A stretch of DNA of 14,222 nucleotides, taken from contig CBEVZC010000077.1 in assembly GCA_965554225.1 (NCBI GenBank), positions 1 through 14,222 of the forward strand, given 5' to 3'. Each line of letters opens with the position of its first letter. Position 1 is the first letter of the stretch. Origin of the DNA: BMS3ABIN04 sp965554225. Lineage in GTDB: Bacteria; Bacteroidota; Ignavibacteria; Ignavibacteriales; Melioribacteraceae. Positions 1-8,099 of this stretch are shown here, in pieces. A model generated the notes under the pieces. That model saw nothing but the letters and a program-made list of their open reading frames with translations. It searched no databases and was not told where the DNA came from. Made by a program: the position numbers and the translations under genes.

Positions 1-1
1 A

Positions 2-1294
2 GATAATTACATTGCCGTTCAGTTCTTAGGTTCCAATCAAAAATATGACAGTGTGGATTTTGTCTCATGGCAATTTCGTAATACAACCGATCCGAACTTT
101 TTTGCCCCGCAAGACGATATTCAGAGATTTACAAAATTAGAAGGGTTCTTCGGAGGTAATAATAGGTTTGGCAGCGGAGTAAGTGAAGCTGCGTTAAAAC
201 AACCCAGCAACAGATCTATTCTGGTTTCTGCAGGACCTTTTACATCAATAGCTCCGGGTGATTCCGTTAATATCACCTTTGCAATTGTAGCTGCAAAAAA
301 ATTCGGTAACGACCTTGCACAGTTTGATACCGAAGTACAAAAGACAAATCTTAAAATAAATGCCGGTTGGGCTTTAAGAGCTTATAACGGTGAAGATAAA
401 AACGGGAATGGAATATTAGATCCCGGCGAAGACCAAAATGGTGACGGTATTTTAACGCGTTATGTTTTACCGGCTCCTCCTGTTTCTCCGCATGTAAAGG
501 TTATTCCGGAAAGCCGGAAAGCAACAATATATTGGGATAAACGCTCGGAAAACTCAATCGATCCTATATCTTCTAAAAAAGATTTTGAGGGTTACAGGGT
601 TTACAGAACTAATACCGGATTCGATTTAACTACTTCCCAGAATTTAAATAAAGATTTAATTAAAATCGCCGAATTTGACAGCGCTGGAGATAATATCGGG
701 TTTAATACGGGATTTGATTTTATTGAACTGGATAAACCTGTTACATTTCCAAACGACACAACTAAATATTATTATAAATTTGAAATTAATAATTTACTCA
801 ACGGCTGGCAGTATGTTTATTCCGTAACGGCTTTTGATGAAGGTGACCCGGAAAATAATCTTGGAAGCTTAGAATCGAGCAAATTGGCAACTGCAGAGCG
901 TATATTACCGGGTACACCGCCTACCTCAAAAGAGGATACAAAAGTTGGAGTATATCCTAATCCCTATTACGGAACTGCATTTTGGGACGGGGCTTCCGAA
1001 AGGCTGCGGAAAATTTACTTCTATAATTTACCAAGTCAATGCCAAATCACGGTTTATACTTTAGCCGGGGATATTGTAAAAAGAATTGATCACAATCAGC
1101 AGAGCAACGGTTCCGATTTAAGGTGGTTTGAAACATTTTCTAAAAAGGGCGATCAAAAAATGTCCGGCGGTGAGCATGCTTGGGATTTAATTACGGATAA
1201 TGATCAAGCTGTTGCTACGGGTTTGTATTTATTTAGTGTGAAGGATTTATCGACAGGAAATATTAAAATAGGTAAGTTTTTAATAATTAAATAA
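2..1294 (+). CDS. Secreted FN3-like / T9SS-sorted surface protein, 3' part (5' truncated by window edge)
   Basis: The reading frame is open from base 2, so the gene begins before the window; the GTG at 53 is only an internal valine codon. About 430 residues are visible. They include a Ca-binding-like, EF-hand/dockerin-style loop encoded at 395-454 (D-K-N-G-N-G-I-L-D-P-G-E followed by D-Q-N-G-D-G), then a fibronectin type III-like region at about 479-880 with a typical 'GYRVYRT ... YSVTAFD' pattern. The C-terminal domain has YPNPYY at 953-970 and ends in 'GLYLFSVKD ... KIGKFLIIK', the layout of a divergent T9SS type A (FlgD-like Ig) sorting domain. The likely role is a large extracellular or surface-attached protein exported by T9SS; the substrate is unknown. 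Only 12 bases separate it from the next gene, so the two are probably co-transcribed. The export call is fairly secure, the molecular function is not. Confidence 0.8.
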   Translation, partial: DNYIAVQFLGSNQKYDSVDFVSWQFRNTTDPNFFAPQDDIQRFTKLEGFFGGNNRFGSGVSEAALKQPSNRSILVSAGPFTSIAPGDSVNITFAIVAAKKFGNDLAQFDTEVQKTNLKINAGWALRAYNGEDKNGNGILDPGEDQNGDGILTRYVLPAPPVSPHVKVIPESRKATIYWDKRSENSIDPISSKKDFEGYRVYRTNTGFDLTTSQNLNKDLIKIAEFDSAGDNIGFNTGFDFIELDKPVTFPNDTTKYYYKFEINNLLNGWQYVYSVTAFDEGDPENNLGSLESSKLATAERILPGTPPTSKEDTKVGVYPNPYYGTAFWDGASERLRKIYFYNLPSQCQITVYTLAGDIVKRIDHNQQSNGSDLRWFETFSKKGDQKMSGGEHAWDLITDNDQAVATGLYLFSVKDLSTGNIKIGKFLIIK

Positions 1295-1306
1295 GGAAAG
1301 TGAAAA

Positions 1307-3457
1307 ATGAAAAAAATATCAACAATGCTTTTCAGCATTCTATTTGCGGTAAGTATTTTTGCTCAGACATATCCCGAAGTTTCGATAAAGGATATTCAGT
1401 TTGAACTTGCAGATTCTTTGCTGTTTTATGGTGCTCAAAGTGGTGAACCTAAACCAAATTTTTTGGGTGACACGGTTGTTGTAACCGGAGTAGTAATGAA
1501 TCCGCCATACCAAGGCGTTAATCCGGATAGTACAAGAACATTACATGCCGGAGCGGCTGCAATTTATTTACAAGATACAGCTCAAACCGAGTGGTCGGGA
1601 ATTTTGGTTAGAGATCCGGGGGCATTCCCTGCTTTTGCGGTTCTTGATACGGGTTTGGTTATTAAATTCACTGCTGTTGTAAGTGAATTCTTTACAACTA
1701 CACAATTAAGCGTTGTGGATTTTCAAGCTTCAAATATTTTGGGCTCACAAGAAAGACCTCAGCCTGTTGAATTAACGTTAGATTCTTTGGTAGAAATTGG
1801 TACCTCTAATCCAAATTTTCTTGCCGAGAAATGGGAAGGTGTTTACGTTGAGTTTAAAAACGTTACAACTTCGGACCCCAATATTATTGGAAATAATTCA
1901 TTTTCAATTTTTGACGGGAATAATTCGAACATTGTTGTTGGAACGAACTCCGATTATTGGAGACAAACTCCGGCGCCGTTACCGGGAACCAGGCTGGAAT
2001 ATGTACGCGGCTACATTGAAACCAGAACTAATATACCAAACGGCTGGTTTATGATTAACCCGGTTTTCCCAAACGATATTAAATTCGGCACTGTTAGTCC
2101 GCCGAATATAGATAATGTTGTTAGAGATAAAGGAATAGTTGGTTTTAATGAAGCCGTTACGGTTACTGCTCATGTATTCGATTCTGATTCAACGTCTGCG
2201 GTAAAATCTGCAACTCTAAAGTATAGTGTCTCCGATACTAATTTCGTAGATGTACCAATGACACTTACTGATTCTTCTACTATGATATGGACAGCAACAA
2301 TTCCCGGTCAACCTGATTCAACTCTAATTGCTTACTATATAGAAGCAGTTGATGGAGATAGCGCTGTTGCTACAAATCCTACGGGAGGTAAATCAAGTCC
2401 ATATTTCTACATGACATTAAACAGACCTCTAACTATTCAAGACGTTCGTTATTCGCCTTTCGGTAGCGGTTTCAGCGGCTATAACGGTTTTGAAGTTACA
2501 GTTGACGGAGTTGTAACAGCTGATACATCCGATATAGAAGGTGATGGAAACTTAACTGGCAAGCGTGTTTATTTGCAAAACGGCTCAGGTCCTTGGAGCG
2601 GTATTCAAATTTTCGGAACTGAAACTGACGCATTAAAACGAGGCAACGAAGTACAAATTTCGGGAATTGTTAATGAAAATTTCGGTGTTACAAGGATTGG
2701 TAACTTAACCAATGGAGCGCATGTTGTAGCAATATTAACAAGCAACGCCCAATTGCCACCATTCACGGAACTATCCACAGCCGATATTGATGGTGAGAGC
2801 CATGGCAAATTACCTGCAGAATCTTATTCAAGTGTTTTAGTTAGTTTTAAGGATGTTGTTGTTACTGATGAAAATGCAGATGGAAATCCAGGACCTGATC
2901 AAGGTTCGGGTGGGAACAGAAATTTTGGAGAAATCCGTCTTGCAGATACTTCCGGTGTTAGTATGCGTGTTGAATTACAGGATGGTACACATGATTATCA
3001 TAATTTTTGGGATCCCACGTTCGATACTAAACCACTTAGGGTACAAGAAGGTAATTCTTTCTCTGAATTAGACGGAATTATGTTTTACTCATTCGGCAAT
3101 TATAAACTGGTGCCTCGTAAAAATGATGATTTTAAGGGTTTTGTAACGGACGTAAAAAGCGAAAAACCTTTACCGCTAAAATTTGAACTTTCACAAAATT
3201 ATCCGAATCCTTTTAACCCTAGTACGATAATTAATTATTCTATTCCAAATTTTGCCGGAAATGAAAATTTTGCATCCGTACAGCTAAAAATTTATGATGT
3301 TCTGGGAAGGGAAGTAGCAACTCTTGTTAACCGGAAGCAGCAGCCCGGAAATTATGAAGTGAGTTTTAATGCTGTAGGGTTAGCCAGCGGAATATATTTT
3401 TACAGATTAACAGCCGGAAATAAAATATCAGTTAAAAAAATGATGTTAATTAAGTAA
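1307..3457 (+). CDS. Secreted protein with duplicated OB-fold-like modules and T9SS type A sorting domain
   Basis: 716 residues. Residues 1-20 are a Sec signal peptide (lysines, hydrophobic core, cleavage after FAQ). Module A, about 54-260, starts 'GDTVVVTGVV' and contains 'IYLQD ... WSGILVRD'. Module B, about 396-610, repeats the plan with 'VTVDGVVT', 'VYLQNGSGPWSGIQIF' and 'VQISGIV'. These resemble the OB-fold-like domains found attached to secreted EEP nucleases and lamin-tail proteins. An Ig-like domain lies between them (about 265-372). The C-terminus (622-716) is a classical T9SS type A sorting domain: NYPNPFNPS, then YDVLGREVATLVN, PGNYEV, SGIYFYR and a basic 'KKMMLIK' end. AAGGA at 1293-1297, nine bases before the ATG, supports the start. 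No catalytic motif was recognised, so it may be a binding or structural partner. The EEP enzyme at 10248-11516 carries the same type of sorting tag. Export is confident, OB-fold assignment moderate, nucleic-acid binding only inferred. Confidence 0.82.
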   Translation: MKKISTMLFSILFAVSIFAQTYPEVSIKDIQFELADSLLFYGAQSGEPKPNFLGDTVVVTGVVMNPPYQGVNPDSTRTLHAGAAAIYLQDTAQTEWSGILVRDPGAFPAFAVLDTGLVIKFTAVVSEFFTTTQLSVVDFQASNILGSQERPQPVELTLDSLVEIGTSNPNFLAEKWEGVYVEFKNVTTSDPNIIGNNSFSIFDGNNSNIVVGTNSDYWRQTPAPLPGTRLEYVRGYIETRTNIPNGWFMINPVFPNDIKFGTVSPPNIDNVVRDKGIVGFNEAVTVTAHVFDSDSTSAVKSATLKYSVSDTNFVDVPMTLTDSSTMIWTATIPGQPDSTLIAYYIEAVDGDSAVATNPTGGKSSPYFYMTLNRPLTIQDVRYSPFGSGFSGYNGFEVTVDGVVTADTSDIEGDGNLTGKRVYLQNGSGPWSGIQIFGTETDALKRGNEVQISGIVNENFGVTRIGNLTNGAHVVAILTSNAQLPPFTELSTADIDGESHGKLPAESYSSVLVSFKDVVVTDENADGNPGPDQGSGGNRNFGEIRLADTSGVSMRVELQDGTHDYHNFWDPTFDTKPLRVQEGNSFSELDGIMFYSFGNYKLVPRKNDDFKGFVTDVKSEKPLPLKFELSQNYPNPFNPSTIINYSIPNFAGNENFASVQLKIYDVLGREVATLVNRKQQPGNYEVSFNAVGLASGIYFYRLTAGNKISVKKMMLIK

Positions 3458-3487
3458 CAGAAGTCTTTTAATAATTTGTTTTTAGTT

Positions 3488-3570
3488 GTAATTCCGCTTG
3501 TCTTTTGTGCCGGAATCTCCCAAATCCTAAGAGATTCCGGTATTCCAAAACAACTGGAAACCGGGATGAC
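3488..3570. repeat. 83-base imperfect inverted repeat (dispersed-palindrome or MITE-like)
   Basis: The core is a perfect 10-bp stem, CCGGAATCTC at 3510-3519 against GAGATTCCGG at 3531-3540, around an 11-base loop. The pairing continues outward imperfectly: the left end 3488-3496 (GTAATTCCG) matches the reverse complement of the right end (CCGGGATGAC, 3561-3570), with gaps in the middle so that the right arm is about 8 bases longer. There is no T-tract after the stem, so it does not look like an intrinsic terminator. The form is that of a degenerate copy of a short intergenic palindromic element. It could still act as an mRNA 3'-end stabilising structure for the gene before it. Confidence 0.6.
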
Positions 3571-3667
3571 AAGTTATGCAAGGCTTCTAATAATTTTAAT
3601 TTTTATTTAAGAATCTCAGGGGATTTAATTTCCTGGAGGTTGAAACAACTTTAGTGATTTTTATTCG

Positions 3668-5221
3668 ATGAAAATTTTCGCAAAAAATATAGTTTTTATT
3701 CTTCTTACTGTTATTGGTTTCTTCTCTTGCAATGAATCAATAATAGAAAATAAAGTAGAAAATCTGGCTCCTGAAACTCATTTAGTCCTTTTTCCTGATA
3801 GTACTATAAGCCAGCAGAAAAGCCGGCTTGAAGTGAATTGGTGGGGCGATGACCCGGATGGATTAGTTGAGGGGTTCTATTTTAAGTGGGAAGGCTTGGA
3901 TAAAGATTGGCATTTTACTTCCCGCAATGATTCCATTTTTTCTCTTCCTATAGGAACCGTTGATACAAATTACACATTCAAAATATTTGCGGTTGATAAC
4001 GGGGGAAACAATAAGTATGATGAAAAGATTATTAGAAACGGGATAGACTTGGGAAGCGAACCTTTTGTTGATAAAAATAATAATGGTAAGTATGATAAAG
4101 GAGAACCATATACGGATATTGGTAAGGCAGATCCTACTCCGGCTGAACAGAAATTCCCAATTAAGAATTCAGAACCAACCATTAGCTGGAACAAACTTTC
4201 ACAGCTTCCGTTAACTTCATTCCCGGTAATGACTGTCGGTTGGAATGCGAATGATTTAGACGGCGATGAGTCTATAGTTAAAATTTATATTGCATTAAAC
4301 GATACGAATAAAGCTCTTGTTTTGCCCGGAAGTATAAGACTTGTTACGTTAAAAATTGATAATTTGAATGATACGAATCCCGCAATGAACGTTTTTATAA
4401 ACGGATCGCCTAATAATAAATTTGATAAAAAATTAACGGATTTAAGATTAAACAATAATAATATTATATATGTTCAGGCCGAAGATATATCGGGAGCAAA
4501 ATCCGGCTTTATCCGTTTACCCGATTCTTCGAGAAGCTGGTATATAAAAAAGCCGAAAGGTAAATTGATAATTGTGGATGATTACAAAAGCGGGAATGAC
4601 GTAACTGATTTTTATAACAATGTATTTGATAATATTCATAACGGCGAACTGAAAGACAGGTACAATATAATTAACCTTGAAACAACTCAACTGCCGTATC
4701 AAAATATTACTTTGTTGGAAACTATAAAGTTATTCGATGATATTTTCTGGTATTCGGATGATAGCCCGAGTTTAGATATTATTAACACGATTACGAAAGA
4801 GTATCTGCAATCCGGCGGAAAAGCGGCTTTCTCAATGACGTTTAGAGATTCATCAAGCACTTTCCCTTTTAGCTTGTCTTCTCTCCAAGGTTTTGTTCCG
4901 GTAGACAGTTTGGGACAGGAAAAGCCATTATCGTTTCTATTTCCGGGAGCGAAAGTAGAACCGGTAAATGGAAATTCAGAATTCCCCGTATTAAAAACAT
5001 CATCAACAATTGGGTTTGTTAGGACTTATTTCCCTAACACAATTTCATCTTCAGGTATCTATAATTTAAATAGTTCACAATTAAAAGGTGGTATAGCAGT
5101 TCTCAATAATACGAAAAATTTATTTTTTATCGGACTTCCTTTGCATCAATGTGATGCTGATAATAATGTTAAAGATTTATTGGAAAAAGTATTTTATCAG
5201 GAATTTAATTTTACTCAATGA
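3668..5221 (+). CDS. Lipoprotein with Ig-like domains and C-terminal alpha/beta domain, unknown function
   Basis: 517 residues. The N-terminus is a lipoprotein signal with hydrophobic residues 8-19 and a lipobox-like F-F-S-C, giving lipidated Cys21. Two Ig/FN3-like stretches follow, about 53-115 ('WWGDDPDG ... FKIFAVDNGGN') and about 185-290 ('GWNANDLDGDES ... YVQAEDISG'). Between them is a Ca-binding-like loop at 135-146 (D-K-N-N-N-G-K-Y-D-K-G-E). Residues 298-515 look like an alpha/beta domain: strand 'KLIIVDDYKS', 'DDIFWYSDDS', helix 'EYLQSGGKAAFSM' and 'NLFFIGLPLHQCD', faintly like glutamine-amidotransferase/ThuA-like folds, though no catalytic triad was recognised. The stop codon overlaps the ATG of the TonB-dependent receptor (ATGA at 5218-5221), indicating translational coupling and perhaps a complex of the two proteins. 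An in-frame stop at 3641-3643 fixes the start downstream of it. GGAGG at 3635-3639 is 28 bases upstream of the ATG, too far to be its ribosome site. Confidence 0.8.
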   Translation: MKIFAKNIVFILLTVIGFFSCNESIIENKVENLAPETHLVLFPDSTISQQKSRLEVNWWGDDPDGLVEGFYFKWEGLDKDWHFTSRNDSIFSLPIGTVDTNYTFKIFAVDNGGNNKYDEKIIRNGIDLGSEPFVDKNNNGKYDKGEPYTDIGKADPTPAEQKFPIKNSEPTISWNKLSQLPLTSFPVMTVGWNANDLDGDESIVKIYIALNDTNKALVLPGSIRLVTLKIDNLNDTNPAMNVFINGSPNNKFDKKLTDLRLNNNNIIYVQAEDISGAKSGFIRLPDSSRSWYIKKPKGKLIIVDDYKSGNDVTDFYNNVFDNIHNGELKDRYNIINLETTQLPYQNITLLETIKLFDDIFWYSDDSPSLDIINTITKEYLQSGGKAAFSMTFRDSSSTFPFSLSSLQGFVPVDSLGQEKPLSFLFPGAKVEPVNGNSEFPVLKTSSTIGFVRTYFPNTISSSGIYNLNSSQLKGGIAVLNNTKNLFFIGLPLHQCDADNNVKDLLEKVFYQEFNFTQ

Positions 5222-8028
5222 AAAAAATATTAATCATACTGTTTAGTTTGCTGATTTCTGTCAATTTATTTGCTCAAGGAACGGGTAAAATAATCGGGAC
5301 CATAACCGACAAGGCTTCTAACAGTCCTTTACCCGGAGTAAATGTTTTATTGAAGGGAACATATTACGGCGCAGCGTCGGATTTTTCAGGGAAATATATT
5401 ATAAAAAATATATCACCAGGAACTTATACTTTGGTTGTTTCGTTAATCGGTTACAAAACAATGGAATTTACAGGTATTAAAGTTAAGTCCAACAGAGCCC
5501 TTGAAATGAATGTTAAACTTGAAGAAACAGTGCTAACCATGGACCAGGATGTTATTGTTGTTGGTAAAAAACCATTAGTGGATGTTGAAGAAACTCAAAG
5601 TATTAAAACTGTTTCTAAAGATGAATTAGATGTATCTACCGTTGAAAATATTAAGGATGTAGTTACGCAGCAGGCAGGTGTTGTTAAATCGGATAATGAA
5701 ATTCATATACGCGGTGGTCGATCTTACGAAAATGCTTTCCTTTTAGACGGTGTCTCTGTTCAAGACCCGCTATCTGGAACAGGTTTCGGGCTTCAGCTGA
5801 GTGCTAATGCTATTGAACAGGTACAAGTTATTACGGGCGGATTTAATGCTGAATACGGTCAGGCTACTTCGGGTATTGTAAATGTTAGAACGAGGGAGGG
5901 AAGTACAAGTTATTCGGGATATGTTTCTTATAAAAGGGATAATTTTGGTAACCGTAAATCAGCTCATGTTTTCAATACGGATATATTCGAAGCAAATCTC
6001 AGCGGACCGGAACCAATAACCGGAAAACTACTACCTGCGCTTGGTATTAATATCCCGGGTAAAATTACTTTCTTCGGCAGCTTTTATTCAGGACTAAGCG
6101 ACGGGATTACTCAAGGTTATTATAAACCGACGGCAAAGAAATTGTTTTCCTCTACTTTTTACGGTACCAGATTTGCCCCGAGAGCTCAGAACAATTGGTT
6201 CTGGTTAGGAAAATTGACTTACAGTTTTTCTCCTACAATGAAATTAGTGTTTTCGTACAATCAATCTGTTAATATAAACCAGAATTCGCAATCTCTTCAA
6301 AGTAATCTGGAGTTCGTACAGCCAAGTCCTGGTTACCAATATAGCTTCCAAAATATTCTTGATAACGCAAATGTTTTTACACATAATAGTAAATATTACT
6401 CAATCAGCTGGACACATACACTAAATTCTAAAACATTTTATGAATTAAAATTAAATAAATTCTTCTCCAATTTACGTGCAGATGCAAACGGTAAAAGGTG
6501 GGATGAGTATAAGGAACCGCTGGATATTGTAACCTTCCCGATTCAATATTACAATAAAGACAGAGATACTGTCGGGGTCATTCCCGGTGACGGTTTTTGG
6601 GATGTGGGTAATCCCTTTACCTGGCACGATCATTTCATCGATGAATATTCTATAAAAGGAGACCTTACAAGTTTCTTCGATGAAAAAAATAAGTTTAAAG
6701 CAGGTTTTAATTTGCGTTTCCAAGAAATGCAGGTCGTTGATATTTATAAACCGTGGATTGGTAAATTAGGGCTAAACAATGATATTTATAAAGTCTATCC
6801 GGCTGTCGGATCTTTTTATGCTCAAGATAACATCAACTTTAGCGGAATGATTCTAAATTTCGGACTTCGTTTGGATTATTGGTTCCCCGGTAAATTTGTT
6901 GATGACGCGGTTAATAATCCGGATATTGTTACAATTCCTGATGACATAAGAAAAAAATATAAAGAAGATACTTTCTCCTGGTTCGGGGGCAGAAGATTCA
7001 AAGCTAGATTGAGTCCTCGTCTCGGGATATCGCATCCGATTACTAATAACCAAATTTTATTCTTTTCATACGGACATTTTAGTAAATGGCCCAGACCTCA
7101 ATTTGTTTATGCTAAATTAAGTCCGGTAAGTGCGCAATCGTCATTTCAGAAATTTGGTAATCCAAACCTGAATCCTGAAACAACCGTTGCATACGAGCTT
7201 GGAATAAAAACGCAATTTTCCGAGAATGATGTTTTAACTGTTACCGCATATTATAAAGACATTTTTGATTATGTAAGAACCCGTACCGCTAAAATCAGGT
7301 CTGCAAGATTTGCTACTCAATCTTTTATAACTTATGCGAATATTGATTATGCACGTTCCCGTGGATTGGAATTGGAATATAAAAAGAGAATAGGGAAATG
7401 GTTTACCGGTAATGCATCGTTTTCTTACGCGATTGTAACAGGTAAAAGCTCTTCCGCAGATGAAGGCGTGCTGGTCTTACGAGGGGATCTGGATGAGTCG
7501 GTGAAAGAAGACTTTGTTGCATGGGACAGACCGCTAACGATTTCATCAAGTTTGAATTTTTATATTCCAAAAGGTAAACCGTTGTTCGGGTTTGCTCCCG
7601 GTATTTTAGACGACATTAATTTATATATAAGAGGATTTTTTGAATCCGGCAAACGATATACACCATACATTGCTACAGGTAATTTTGAACTTAACGGAAG
7701 ACCGGAATATATACGTGATAGAAAAAATGTCTTTAGCAAAGTAGGAGACGATTGGTTCTGGATTGACCTTAATTTGGAAAAGTATATTGAACTTGGTGCT
7801 TTAAGATTCTCGGTATTTATGGAAATAAATAATTTGCTGGATACTAAAAACAGTGCAATCATAAATCCTGTTACGGGCAAAGCATATGAATATGGAGATC
7901 CTACTCCATCTTCGTGGAACGATCCTCTGTATCCGGATTTACAGGCTCCGGTTTCACCGTTTCCGTTTAATCCGGCAAGATACTTAACAAGAAGGAATAT
8001 AAAATTTGGAATCAGCTTTAAATTTTAA
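5218..8028 (+). CDS. TonB-dependent outer-membrane receptor with carboxypeptidase-regulatory-like domain
   Basis: 936 residues. The signal peptide is residues 1-20 (cleavage after LFAQ). Residues 22-102 are a carboxypeptidase regulatory-like beta-sandwich ('GTITDKASNSPLPGVNVLLKG ... LVVSLIGYKTME'), typical of Bacteroidota receptors. A TonB-box-like DVIVVG sits at 111-116. The plug domain covers about 124-227, with 'IHIRGGRSYENAFLLDGVSV' and 'ITGGFNAEYGQATSGIVNV'. The rest is a beta-barrel with alternating aromatic and polar strands, ending in 'NIKFGISFKF' with a terminal Phe as expected for BAM-inserted barrels. These receptors import a large or scarce ligand across the outer membrane using TonB-ExbBD energy. 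No SusD-like partner is encoded nearby; the overlapping lipoprotein upstream may serve in its place, or the receptor may have no lid protein. The ligand cannot be told from sequence. Full length with no frameshift. Confidence 0.93.
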   Translation: MKKILIILFSLLISVNLFAQGTGKIIGTITDKASNSPLPGVNVLLKGTYYGAASDFSGKYIIKNISPGTYTLVVSLIGYKTMEFTGIKVKSNRALEMNVKLEETVLTMDQDVIVVGKKPLVDVEETQSIKTVSKDELDVSTVENIKDVVTQQAGVVKSDNEIHIRGGRSYENAFLLDGVSVQDPLSGTGFGLQLSANAIEQVQVITGGFNAEYGQATSGIVNVRTREGSTSYSGYVSYKRDNFGNRKSAHVFNTDIFEANLSGPEPITGKLLPALGINIPGKITFFGSFYSGLSDGITQGYYKPTAKKLFSSTFYGTRFAPRAQNNWFWLGKLTYSFSPTMKLVFSYNQSVNINQNSQSLQSNLEFVQPSPGYQYSFQNILDNANVFTHNSKYYSISWTHTLNSKTFYELKLNKFFSNLRADANGKRWDEYKEPLDIVTFPIQYYNKDRDTVGVIPGDGFWDVGNPFTWHDHFIDEYSIKGDLTSFFDEKNKFKAGFNLRFQEMQVVDIYKPWIGKLGLNNDIYKVYPAVGSFYAQDNINFSGMILNFGLRLDYWFPGKFVDDAVNNPDIVTIPDDIRKKYKEDTFSWFGGRRFKARLSPRLGISHPITNNQILFFSYGHFSKWPRPQFVYAKLSPVSAQSSFQKFGNPNLNPETTVAYELGIKTQFSENDVLTVTAYYKDIFDYVRTRTAKIRSARFATQSFITYANIDYARSRGLELEYKKRIGKWFTGNASFSYAIVTGKSSSADEGVLVLRGDLDESVKEDFVAWDRPLTISSSLNFYIPKGKPLFGFAPGILDDINLYIRGFFESGKRYTPYIATGNFELNGRPEYIRDRKNVFSKVGDDWFWIDLNLEKYIELGALRFSVFMEINNLLDTKNSAIINPVTGKAYEYGDPTPSSWNDPLYPDLQAPVSPFPFNPARYLTRRNIKFGISFKF

Positions 8029-8099
8029 CGATATATAAGTAACAACTGTGTTTTGAAATTGTAGTTTAAATTTATTTGGAATTAGTTTTTTAAATTTTT

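Noticed and set aside
53..1294. GTG at 53 as the start of the first gene
   Set aside because: The same frame is open to base 2 with plausible protein sequence, and there is no signal peptide after the GTG; the gene starts before the window.
3510..3540. Intrinsic terminator for the 716-residue protein gene
   Set aside because: The stem is good, but it is not followed by a T-run on either strand; it fits an inverted-repeat element better.
3635..3652. GGAGG followed by a TTG as a short gene start
   Set aside because: TTG-AAA-CAA-CTT is followed at once by TAG. The GGAGG is also too far from the ATG at 3668 to serve it.
8029..8099. Promoter between the TonB receptor and the PorV-like gene
   Set aside because: TTTG at 8052 and TTTATTTG at 8071 give a mismatch in the TA and a 15-base spacer, too short to claim; read-through from the receptor gene is simpler.
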